NCBI RefSeq assembly: GCF_000328475.2
Contig: NC_026478.1
Coordinates: 992,001-1,056,000, forward strand
Direction: 5' to 3'
DNA from: Mycosarcoma maydis
Taxonomy: Eukaryota; Basidiomycota; Ustilaginomycetes; Ustilaginales
Length of the DNA: 64,000 bases
Shown: one piece after another, positions 40,515 through 50,394 of the stretch
Layout: every line of letters starts with the position of its first letter
Position numbering within the stretch: position 1 is the first letter of the stretch
Notes under the pieces: model-generated
Told to the model about the DNA's origin: nothing
The model's database searches: none
What the model saw: only the letters and a program-made list of their open reading frames with translations
Translations under genes and position numbers: made by a program

Positions 40515-41957
40515 GGTGAGGACGACGAGCAGGTTGACTCCAGTTTTCAACTTGTGCCAAAACGGTTGGTTCTGTAATACGTGCCTTGGTTCGCTAAAGC
40601 AGCCGTCGGGTTACGATTCGAGGATGATGTAGGTGGTAGGCTCGGTCGGTCTAGCAAAGCGTAACAAATGCGCTCCTTTCACACCATTCACGATTCTTGA
40701 TTCACCTTGTCTCCACATTCACGATTCTCGTGTCTTGCTCGTTGTTAATAAACTCGTGACTGATATCCGGCTTCTTGACAAGGGCACTTCCCCGGACCAT
40801 GCAGCCACAAGCACGGGGAAGCAACAAAGGTCGAGTATAGCTGCTGAGGTCTAACAACTGCCAGAGGCCATAGTCACGAGTAGAGGCAGGAAAAATGGAA
40901 AGATCTAACAATCACCTGCAACTAATCGTGAATCACCGATCTTGACCATGGACGTGCAACACGCAACCGCGGGCGTGCAAAGAGAGTCACAAGCACGATG
41001 TAGACGGGGCAGCGATTCGTAGAGTGATGCAAGGCACGAGATTTAGTCTGATTCGCAAGCCTTCATGTCCTTGCGCTGATTGAAGGCACGAAGGTCTGGG
41101 GAAGTACTTTGACGATGATGCGTGATTCGTGGTTGTGTGTTGTGTGCGCGAGATGTGGAGGCGAGGTCATACCACCAAGCGAGTCACGCAAGGCACGAGG
41201 TGGAGAAGGAGCTTCGTTCCTCCATGTCTTGAGATTGGCATGGGCTGCGCGGCTTTGAAGCAGCAGTCACACAGTCACACTCTGTGACTTGCATCGCAAC
41301 CGTGGTGCTGGGCGCCAGAGCCAAGTCGCTTGATTATTTTTAAATTCACGATTCACGATTGTCAGTCGTGAGTGCTCACCGAAATCTTTTTCGAGCTTCT
41401 GCTGTCTGACAGCCAACGTTGCATGCGATTTCGGTGCTGACATCACCACGCACTCCACTCTTGACTTGTTCGTGTCAACTCAGAAATGCCGATCTGGAAG
41501 GACATGGGTCAAATGACTGCTCGCTCGGGTTCGTCGGTCGTGCTGCTTTACGATCTCGGTTGCACATCTGCCAAAGCCAGCGAACCCCGCCGTCTGTGCG
41601 TCTGTGCACAGGTCTTGAGTCAGTGTGCATGGAGCTGAGCTGTCAGAGCTCAGCTAACTTAGCTAGCTATCCATGGCAAGAAGCAGCACAAGGAGGAAAG
41701 GAGGAGCTGGTCAGCAGTCCATACCTCTAAGCACATCGCACCGAGTCCACTTTCAGCTAAGCTTGTGATCGCACTTGTATCTGCTCAGCGTCCATTCCAT
41801 CTCTTCTCTTTGTCGCACCACCATCAACACTACAGCAACTGCCGTTGCCGCGCTTCCTTTGATCTGCGTCGAAGCTTGCTTCCACCCTGACAAGCACCCT
41901 CAAGCACTTGTACTCCATCCACCTCTTTGCTTCGCGCTTTGCCTGCTCTGACTCAAC
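40515..41957. other. Divergent intergenic region between PEX4 and rhodopsin
   Basis: Heptamers lie near 40685-40735, 40925-40938 and 41342-41370. A 53-codon ATG-initiated frame near 41485 precedes the rhodopsin gene and may be an upstream ORF. No other gene is recognised. Confidence 0.5.
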
Positions 41958-42949
41958 ATGAACTCGTTCTACTACGACAGCGTCCTGGACGCCTTCAAGA
42001 AGCCCGAGGTGGGCATCCCTCCCATCCCGCCTCACCTTGAGCACCCCATCGTCTCAACCCAGTGGGGCCACACGTACCTCTGGGTCGTCTTTTTCATCAT
42101 GGCGGGCTTCTCGCTGCTCTTCTTCATTTCGTCCCAGCGCGCCTCGTACCGTTACCGCCTCATGCACACCACCACGTTCTTCATCACTGCCATTGCTGCG
42201 CTCTCCTACTTTGCCATGGCTACCGGTGTCGGTAAGACGCTCAGCACCATTGGCGGTGGTCACCACGCTCCTCGTGAATTCTACTTTGCTCGATGTAAGT
42301 GCAGCTACCAATCGAAAAGAGCCGGAAGGCGACTCTTTTCTGAGACTTAAGCTTGAACTGCGGCTGACTGCGGCTTACTTGTGACTCTCTACGATGCTCG
42401 TCTACAGACATTGACTGGGCGCTTACCACGCCTCTGCTGCTGTTCGACCTCACGTTGCTTGCTGGGCTTCCGGTTGCCGAGATCATTGTTCTCGTGCTCG
42501 CGGACGAAGTCATGATTGTGACGGGTGTGATTGCTGGTGTTCATCCGACCAAGACGGGCAAGTGGGGCTTCTTTACGTTTTCGTGCATCGCTTTCGCGTG
42601 GGTGTTGCTGCAACTCGTCACTTCGGGCCGCTCTACCGCCTTCCTTCGCAGCCCCAAGGTGGGTGGGCTGTACAACCAGGTCTCACTTGCTTTGGTGGTT
42701 GTCTGGACTGCTTATCCTGTTGCTTTTGCGCTGTGCGAGGGAACTGGAAAGCTCAACCCGGATGCAGAGATCCTCTTCTTTGCCATTCTCGATGTGATCG
42801 CTAAGCCTCTTTGGGGCGCTTGGCTGTTGCTCGCTACTCCGGACGAGGGACACGTGCTCGTACCCGAGTCGCTCTGCGCCCCTGCTGGCTCGCCCGCCTC
42901 GGGTGGCTACGGCGCCATCTCTCAGGAACCCCGCGCTGAAGACGCCTAA
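41958..42949 (+). CDS. Microbial-type rhodopsin, proton-pump residues intact
   Basis: Exon 1 is 41958-42294, the intron 42295-42407 (donor GTAAGT, acceptor TCTACAG) and exon 2 42408-42949, giving 292 residues and seven predicted helices. The splice restores ARYIDWALTTPLLLFDL, the helix-C motif. By alignment to bacteriorhodopsin, Arg112, Asp115 (proton acceptor, BR D85), Trp116, Thr119-Thr120-Pro121 and Asp126 (proton donor, BR D96) are all present. Helix G has Asp241 and the retinal-binding Lys245 in LDVIAKPLWG. Because both donor and acceptor carboxylates are kept, a light-driven outward proton pump is expected rather than a sensory or retinal-free opsin-like chaperone. Smut fungi are known to carry several such opsins; I cannot say which paralogue this is. 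Confidence 0.95.
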
Positions 42950-43554
42950 ACCACTCGATTACCGCGTTGCACTCGCCCCTTGTGCATGCTGCAATAAGCA
43001 GAGCTGCTCGACGCTTTCGCATCCCTTCACCTCGACCCGACCCGCGCTAACGCAATGTACCAGTCGAATACCCTTGAACTTGTCGGTCTCGCTGCCTCGC
43101 TCGTGCTCCTTTCTCGAGATGCTCGCGCTCGCGCTCTCGCTCTCGCTTCCACTTCTCTTTGTCAGCTAACGTTGGCTTGAAAATCATCACCATGGCTGGA
43201 TCTTTTATGCTCGAAATTTACGCTTTGCTGTGTGCTCCATTCACGGATCGTGACTGTGACTTGGTTTGTGCTCGAGTGCGTACAAGGAATGTTGGTCGCC
43301 AGATGCGTAGGGCAGAGATAGCGGCAACCGTCTGCGAAGCAGAATTTGGAAACGGCTCAAGGTTAAACCTGTCGAACTGATGTGGGCAATGGCAAGCCGC
43401 TGGGATCAAGCTGATGTGCAAGCGGGTGAGTTTATGTACATGAGTGAAGAGAAATTCAACCGAGACAAGGTGGTTTGTACAAGGTGTGACAGGCTATCTC
43501 TTGTATCGCAACGGTCAAGTTCAAGCAAGCCAAACAGGGTAGTTGTGAGTGCGA
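42950..43554. other. Convergent 3' gap between rhodopsin and SPF1
   Basis: The left part contains a CTCGCT/GCTCGC-rich pyrimidine stretch at about 43085-43155. No gene or heptamer cluster is seen. Confidence 0.6.
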
Positions 43555-46500
43555 CTATAAGGCCTTCTTTTCGCTGGCGGCCGACTCGTCGGCAATACGC
43601 TTTTGAGCCAACTCGGTCTTCCTTCTTTCCTGTCTCCTGTGCTGACCCTTGGTAACGAGCGGTTTAGGCTTGACGTCAGCGAACAGACTCCAAAAGCTCT
43701 CGAGCGCATAGCTCCCCAGAAAGTCGATCGCCATGGCAGCCACCAGTCTGATCTGGTAGCCACTGTGCATCTTGACGAGTTGCAACCACTCGTTCAACTC
43801 GGGGACGAACTCGGTCGCACCGGCAATCGCAATTCCACCCACACTAACCAGTCCGTAATAAAGATACTTGTTTTCGCGAATCGACTCGCGCCATGGACGT
43901 CCGATGTAGTTGACCGCAAACGTCGAGATGGTTTGCGAAAGACCCAAAAGGTACACGCCCGTGTTGAGCAGTGACGGCGCAAACTTGGCTTCCAGATCGA
44001 TAATATCGTCGGCCGACTCGTACGCCATCGACAACGTCTGGATGTAGTACATGGAAGCAATGTGCAATGCGGTTTGAGTGAGGATCGAACCAAACACATA
44101 TGCATTCAGAATGTTGGCTACCGGCCGTTCTTTCGACAGCTTGTCAATAGGTTGACCACGAGAAATGCATAGGAAGCAAACCGAAGCGAGCATTCCCGAG
44201 ATGGTCACTTGATAGTCGCCGAATTTGATACCGTCCAAATAAAGCACGGACAGCGAGTAGGCCTGGATCAGACAGTTGAGCGCTAGGATCTTGTACATCT
44301 GAATCGTTGCTACCAGCGTACATCGTCCCTGTCGGATAATAGCGATGATCGAAGACACATTGGACAACTTGGACGTGAACGGAGCAGCAACCGATGCGTC
44401 TCCCAGACGAATCTGAGGCGGTCCGTCGTCCAAATCAGCATCCGCCATGCTCGAAGTGATGGCCGACAAATCAAACTTGGCAGTGCGATCCGTGGTTCGT
44501 GCCGTGTTCATCTTTGCCAGCGCATCGTCGCGTGCCTTTTCGAGTTCCGGGAACTTTTCTTTGAGCATGGGTGGTACGGGAGGAGGAGCTTGACCAAAGC
44601 GAGCAGTGAGCGAGAGTTGCGATTCGTACACCTTTTTCATTCGCTCCATCTTTTGATGCTCAGCAATCTTGGCTAGGTCCTCGGGCGTTCCATCGAGCAG
44701 CGCAACACCGATGTTGGCCGCTTTCAGCGCGCCGACGTCGTTGGTTCCGTCACCGGCCATAAGCGTAATGTAGCCGAGCGATTTGAGCGAGTTCAGGATA
44801 AACTCCTTTTGCGACGGAGAGACACGTGCATAGACCCACGTGTTTTGCACCAGCTGGTTCCAGGATACCGCGTTGTCCTGGTACTGCTTCATTGCGACAC
44901 CCGTGATGCAGATGTCGTATTTGTCAAATAGCGTGGTGTCGATGCTATCGGATGCCTTGACGGGGATGATGACCTCTTCGTCTACTGATCGCCAGACCAG
45001 GTCCTGCTCCGAGTTGCCACCTTCACGAACGTCCAAGATCAGCGTCTGACGGTCCACGATCTCGACCTGAGTAGCAACGTGCACAGCGGTCAACGGGTTG
45101 TCACCGGTGATCATGATGCAGCGGTGCGAAGAGTCGTTGAGCTGCTTGAGCGATTCGACAGCATCGGGCTTGAGCGGGCAGTGGAATACGAGGAAGCCAG
45201 CAAACTTGAGGTCGGCCTCGACTTGATCTCTCTGAAGGCCGTTGATGGCGTTGGTATCGTTGGCCGAAATATTGTCAACGAAGCGGTATCCGAGCGCCAG
45301 TACGCGCGATCCACGGCGTGTAAAGCCCTTGTAAGTCTCGTCGTAGTGGACAGGGAGCTGTGCAAACATGGCCTTGAGCGTCTCGGGTGCGCCCTTGACA
45401 GCAAACATGATGCGACGGTTGCCGGTCTGGTCGATGACATGATTGACGGTCGACATACGCTTGAGTGCAGACGAAAACTGAAATCGACGACGGATTTGAA
45501 CACCAAATCGATGCGGACCAGCTTTGGGGTCGGTGGGGGTCAGCATGTCGCCCTTGTTGAGCTTCCAGTCCATAGCCTCAAGCGTCGTCTTTTCCATAGG
45601 GTCGCCAACAAGGCCGTCCTCTAAGAGTACGAGTGCGTGAGCCGAAGCAAGAGTGAGCGTGGTCTCGGCCGAAGCTTGCTTGAGCGGGATCAAGGGCGAG
45701 TCACCACCGGGCGAGCAGTTGACGACACCCTGCACTTCGAGATCTTCGCCAGTAATGGTTCCGGTCTTGTCAAAGCAGCAGACATCAACACGACCAGCGT
45801 AAGGGATGCGGAAAGGCTCCGTGCAGAAGATCGCATATTTGGCGAGGGCCATGAGCGAAGCATTGACTGCCATGGACAGCTCCATGGGCAGCTCAGGTGG
45901 TACTACCGAGGTGATGATCAAGACGCAATCGAGTAGAAGCTTGCCCTTGGGCCGTTCCATCTCGGTGCCGCGGACCCACACGTAGCCACTGGCAGCGATG
46001 GCAAAGATGAGCAGGAAACCGATGAACACGAAGCTCTCCAGGTTGTTTGCAGTGACACGCGATTCGTTCTGGAAGACCATGAGACGAATAAGCTGACCCT
46101 GTGATGTACCAAAGCCAGTGCGTAGGACGATACCGAGCGCGCCATTGTCGGGAGCACGCATTTTGGCGTAGCTGCTGTCAGCTTCGGGGGCAGTGGTCTG
46201 GAGGACCTTTGTGCCACCGAAAACGACATTGTTTCGGTCGGCGCCGTTAACGTCGAGGATGTCCTGACCGTCTCGCAGCTCGATGTTCTCCTTAAGAAGA
46301 GGAGTGCTCTCACCCGAGAGCATGGCCTCGTTGACAATAGTCGATCCAGCAACAAGCAGCAAATCACAGGGGGTTGCCGAGTCCTCCTTGGATCGGTCAA
46401 TCGACACGAGGTCGCCGGGAAGCAAGTCGGACGTCATCATCTCTGACCATTTTCCGACACGGTAGACCCAGATTTTGTAAGGCTGAATGGACATAGTTCT

Positions 46501-47289
46501 GAACTCGCTGAGTGTTCGCAGACGTTGAAAGACGACGGTGCACTCGAATACGACGAGCATAAAGAGTGTGAACAGCGAGTAGTACCAGTACTCGTCAAGC
46601 ATCCAAAGACCAACGCAGAACACCTGAAAGACAAAGAAAGGCGCCACGGCATGTTCGAGGAACAAGTCGACAAACTTGGGCTTAGGGATATCCAGCTCAT
46701 TTTTGCCAAAGGTACCAAGCGCCAGCTCGACGTCCTTCTCGGTCTTGAAGCCGCGGTTGGACTGGAAGCCAGACAGGTGGGGCTTAGCATCGGCAGGGTA
46801 CGGCAAACGGCGGAAGGTAGGCTCCTTGATCAGCGGTGAAACAAAGATGTCTGTAGGTGCAGCAGAAGCGTCCGGGGTAGCGAGGATATACTTGTCGGCT
46901 TGATAGGTGAAGGATATCTCGATGGGCAGATTGGTTCGCTCTACACGGTCGAGCGAGACGATGGCTCCTTCGCCTTTGTGCATGAGAGGATGGACGCGGA
47001 CGAGTTCGGCATCTTCAAGACCCTTGGCCGTAACGCAGGTGGTGAAGACCTTGGCAGCTATGCTCCATTTGGTGACAAGGAAGCTGAGAGCATGACCAGA
47101 GACGAGGAGAACGGTAAAGACAAAGGTCCATTCCTCAGACTTGACCCACTTGTCATACTTGAGGAAGTAGGCATATGCCCAGACGGGGTAGAGCGAGAGA
47201 AAGGGGAGCACGTAGAGGTGGAGATGAGTTGGGATGCTCTTGTGCAGCGAGACCGAGGCGATCTCGGGCGACTGAATGGCGATCCTCAT
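43555..47289 (-). CDS. SPF1: P5A-type ATPase Spf1, endoplasmic reticulum
   Basis: This is an intronless 1244-residue P-type ATPase. Two N-terminal helices (YVLPFLSLYPVWAYAYFLKY and the following one) mark the P5A class. The M4 motif is PPELPMELSMAVN and the phosphorylation site is Asp507 in FDKTGTITGEDL. The nucleotide-binding part includes KGAPETLKAMF, and the hinge is AGDGTNDVGALKAANIGVAL. Residues about 885-960 are a hydrophilic insert before the last helices. The C-terminus KKAL fits a dilysine ER-retrieval signal. Spf1/ATP13A1 proteins are known ER transmembrane-helix dislocases that remove mistargeted tail-anchored or signal-anchored proteins. The start MRIAIQSPEIASVSLHK is divergent from DAD4. 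Confidence 0.96.
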   Translation of the reverse strand: MRIAIQSPEIASVSLHKSIPTHLHLYVLPFLSLYPVWAYAYFLKYDKWVKSEEWTFVFTVLLVSGHALSFLVTKWSIAAKVFTTCVTAKGLEDAELVRVHPLMHKGEGAIVSLDRVERTNLPIEISFTYQADKYILATPDASAAPTDIFVSPLIKEPTFRRLPYPADAKPHLSGFQSNRGFKTEKDVELALGTFGKNELDIPKPKFVDLFLEHAVAPFFVFQVFCVGLWMLDEYWYYSLFTLFMLVVFECTVVFQRLRTLSEFRTMSIQPYKIWVYRVGKWSEMMTSDLLPGDLVSIDRSKEDSATPCDLLLVAGSTIVNEAMLSGESTPLLKENIELRDGQDILDVNGADRNNVVFGGTKVLQTTAPEADSSYAKMRAPDNGALGIVLRTGFGTSQGQLIRLMVFQNESRVTANNLESFVFIGFLLIFAIAASGYVWVRGTEMERPKGKLLLDCVLIITSVVPPELPMELSMAVNASLMALAKYAIFCTEPFRIPYAGRVDVCCFDKTGTITGEDLEVQGVVNCSPGGDSPLIPLKQASAETTLTLASAHALVLLEDGLVGDPMEKTTLEAMDWKLNKGDMLTPTDPKAGPHRFGVQIRRRFQFSSALKRMSTVNHVIDQTGNRRIMFAVKGAPETLKAMFAQLPVHYDETYKGFTRRGSRVLALGYRFVDNISANDTNAINGLQRDQVEADLKFAGFLVFHCPLKPDAVESLKQLNDSSHRCIMITGDNPLTAVHVATQVEIVDRQTLILDVREGGNSEQDLVWRSVDEEVIIPVKASDSIDTTLFDKYDICITGVAMKQYQDNAVSWNQLVQNTWVYARVSPSQKEFILNSLKSLGYITLMAGDGTNDVGALKAANIGVALLDGTPEDLAKIAEHQKMERMKKVYESQLSLTARFGQAPPPVPPMLKEKFPELEKARDDALAKMNTARTTDRTAKFDLSAITSSMADADLDDGPPQIRLGDASVAAPFTSKLSNVSSIIAIIRQGRCTLVATIQMYKILALNCLIQAYSLSVLYLDGIKFGDYQVTISGMLASVCFLCISRGQPIDKLSKERPVANILNAYVFGSILTQTALHIASMYYIQTLSMAYESADDIIDLEAKFAPSLLNTGVYLLGLSQTISTFAVNYIGRPWRESIRENKYLYYGLVSVGGIAIAGATEFVPELNEWLQLVKMHSGYQIRLVAAMAIDFLGSYALESFWSLFADVKPKPLVTKGQHRRQERRKTELAQKRIADESAASEKKAL

Positions 47290-47869
47290 TCTGGACGAAA
47301 CCTACACCACTGCTCGACTGCAGACTGTTGCGAAGGGATCGAAAGATAGAAAGGAGCCCTGTGCGTGGTGTGCTGAGCGCAACAACTTTCCTAGTTAGAA
47401 GATCTTCCTTGAAGAGAACAACGACCAGTGGACGGAATCACAGAATGCAGTCCCGATTCCCATCGAAGCACGAAACCTATTAATTGCTGAAATTCTGAAC
47501 GGAATTTGAACAACTTAGCCTGCTCCACGTCGACTCGTGCGCGGCCTTCCACCAACCACCGTCACGCCCACCGCCGCGTGCTCACACTCACGACTCTCAT
47601 TCGTGAATCATGAATATTTGAGCATTGTTAGGATTTGGGCTTACATCACGTGTCGTTTTCGCTGTCGCACGAATCAAATCAAAAGCTCTGAACACGAATA
47701 AAGGCACGAGGTGGTGCAGAGACCGAGACGCGCGCGCGTTTGCGCAAGCGTGAATCGGTGGAACTTCAAGAGAGCAACACCAGAAAGTAAAGTTACACTT
47801 TGTTGCATCGGGCGGGGTCCACTCATCGTCTCTTTTTGGTCGACCACCACCACTGCAGCGCAAGTTATC
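47290..47869. other. Divergent promoter between SPF1 and DAD4
   Basis: One heptamer group lies at about 47586-47612 (CACTCACGACTCTCATTCGT then GAATCATGAAT). No gene is seen. Confidence 0.6.
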
Positions 47870-48301
47870 ATGGAGAATCCACATGTGAGTATTTCGATGC
47901 TCAGTCTTTGCAACACAATGTATAGCCCAGCTGACAGCTACTTGTACGCCTTCGTCTATGAAATTTGGAACGCTGAAGGAGGAAAGGCAGTCGCTGCTGC
48001 TCGAGCGAATCACCAAGAGCGTTCACCGTCTTAATGAGGCTTTGCTCGAACTCGATCGATCAGTGGTCGAGATCAACAATCATAACCAGGCAATTACGAT
48101 CGTTGCCGAGCTTTCTGAAGCTGTAAGTTAATCAGCACTTTCGCATGGACGCGAGTTGGCATGGGTGAAATTGACTCCTGACTCTTACTTACTCTCTTGG
48201 TCGAGTTGCTCTGCGATCAGTACCGACGAAACGCGGCGTTCAACCTGGCGAATATGGAGGCTGTCGATGAAGATGGTTCAATCAAGGTGCCTATCGACTA
48301 G
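47870..48301 (+). CDS. DAD4: DASH/Dam1 complex subunit Dad4, three exons
   Basis: Inferred model: exon 1 is 47870-47884 (15 nt, MENPH), exon 2 47979-48122 and exon 3 48221-48301, giving 79 residues. The introns (94 and 98 nt) have GTGAGT and GTAAGT donors and are both in phase 0. The product reads MENPHEERQSLLLERITKSV, continues through HRLNEALLELDRSVVEINNH and ends YRRNAAFNLANMEAVDEDGS then IKVPID. MENPHE and the YRRNAAFNL block are hallmarks of Dad4, a small coiled-coil subunit of the DASH ring that couples kinetochores to spindle microtubules. Acceptors six or fifteen bases away would also keep frame; I chose those that match family spacing, and the exon 2 acceptor (CTGAAG) lacks the usual pyrimidine. 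Confidence 0.88.
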
Positions 48302-50394
48302 TACGCATGTTGCCAGTTGTACATTCACCCCTGGCGTACTGATCTCTGTTGCGCGGCGAAACTTGTCGACCCGAATCGGCCCGACTGTCCTGGATCGACC
48401 CAATGTATTTTAATCTCTGTTCCGTGTATGCTACCATATGTCAACGCAATAAGGGCTGTGATACCCAGTGTCGCGGCGAGGCCTAGGCCAAGAAATGACG
48501 TATATCCTCCCATGCAACTCCGCTATGCGACACTGCCGCTCTTGGCACGAGAGAGCCTCCGGTATCTTTGGTTCCAAGATGTGATATGTACCGCAGCAGC
48601 TGAATCGGTAAAGAGACTGATTGGACTGTCTTAACAATTGCTAGGTCGTGGAGGAAGCTGTATACCTTCTATCATGACTGGTCGGTCAGGCATAGGGAAG
48701 CATGCGCAGGCACATCATGCAATGGCGGCTTTACTGGCACGACAGGTATCTCGTGTTAGACAAATTCTCGACTCGCAGTGCGCGCCTGTCAGGAAGGGAC
48801 GATTTCTTCGAAACAGTGATTGCTCTGAGCGTCGGAGGTGTAGCGAAGTGGTAGGGTTCCTATCAGACATGTGAGCGTTTGTTGATGCCAAGACTGCGTC
48901 TTGAGCAGGTTGCGATCAACACACATACCAGCACCAAATTCTTGCCAAATGAGGATCACGGATGTTTGGCGTTGCGGTAACGCTCAAAGGATGTCGGTGC
49001 CGAGGCGCTTTGTTTTGGCTGCATTACGCTGTTCCGAAGGATGTGAAGCCTCGGACTCGTACACATTGACAGGATTGACTTGGTCTAGGCTTCTTGATTA
49101 TACCGTATATGTATGAACAGACGCCATTTCGGCCGTGGCAAAGAGACTCTGCAGGTCTGACCGAGGATAAACCGTCGCTTAAGCTCATTGTCCAGACGAT
49201 AGCAGATAAGCCAAACCGACAACTCGCCCGACTTGCCGTGGTTCACGAATTTGATTCGTCCCAATCGTGAATTCCGCGTTTCAACTATCAATTTACAGAA
49301 GAAAAATTACACAAAATTCTCCCGGCGCCTCGCCAGGTGCCTTTCAAAGGAAGCCATTCCTTCTCAGATTGGCCGGCGGCAAAGCAACAGGTCACAAGTC
49401 ACAAGCACGCAGTTGGTATTTATTACTATTCTGTGATTATTCTCCACCTTTCGCGTTCGGGCTTGTGATAGCTTAGTTGCGGAACTAGTGACTTGGCAAG
49501 GGCGATTGCTAGCTACATTTCACTGCCTATCGTGTACGGATTGTCGTAGTAATTGGCAGTTGAGTCAGTGCGTGTGAGGGACGCTTCTGTGAGGGACCAA
49601 ATCCAGCGAATTATGGAAAAAACAGAGGCGAGAGGCGGAGGACACCTTTGCGAATTTCGCGAGATTGGCAAGAACGCTGGAAGAGGTAGTCATGAGTGAG
49701 TCCAACGGAGCGTCGAGTGGTACAAATCCATGTCACAAGTCGGTTGGTGTCATGTGTGTGTCAAACTTTGACTTGGAACCAAAAGCGCGACGTTTTCGGA
49801 ATTCGTGAATCGTGTTTGCCCGATATTCAAATTGAGATAAGAAGTTCCAAGTTCTGAGTTCGGCGGCTGAGCGGCGGAAAGGCGGGCGAATGGACGGTAG
49901 ATAATTTGACCGACGCCACCTGCAGTCAGACGAGTCTTAGCGTCGTTTTCGATGCAGGTCTTGATACCACGTACCACGTACACGGTACCACGCACAAGAT
50001 AACCGCATGTTAGATAAGAAACGGCACAACTCAATCACGAATTTGACGCTTCCTGGCACCAATCACGAATCACGAATCATGTCGCCTGTCGTTGCTCCGT
50101 TTCTCTGCGGGGCGATGCCTCTTGTTTGATTGGATGCGAAGATTCTCATCAGCTAGCAAAAGATGGTCCCTAACAAGCCCCCTGCATGTCGAGAGTGGAT
50201 AGCGTTGCACGAGTGTGAGTCTCACAACGTGGCAACACGGAGCATGATGGCCACGCTTGCACTGCAGTTTCCGCGTCGCTCTGTCTGCGATCTTCTCGTG
50301 TGGCTACATATACGCGTTGCTTCTTGTTGCGATTGCTTCCAACATCCATTACGCAACTCGTTTCCCACTCCTCTTTCCTCGATACCTTGCAAAG
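48302..50394. other. Gene-poor 2.1-kb stretch
   Basis: No recognisable gene. A 62-codon minus-strand frame with one hydrophobic segment (48325-48513) is the only candidate. Heptamers occur near 49244-49272, 49798-49812 and 50031-50082. The rest shows no codon bias, tRNA-like fold or transposon feature that I can identify. Confidence 0.5.
50031..50082. repeat. Heptamer group upstream of MFS gene
   Basis: CAATCACGAATTTGACG and, 18 bp later, CAATCACGAATCACGAATCA; about 310-360 bp before the MFS start codon. Confidence 0.7.

Noticed and set aside
48825..48935. tRNA-like A-box (TAGCGAAGTGG) with a weak B-box downstream
   Set aside because: No cloverleaf can be drawn: the D-stem and acceptor stem do not pair and the B-box lacks GGTTCGA.
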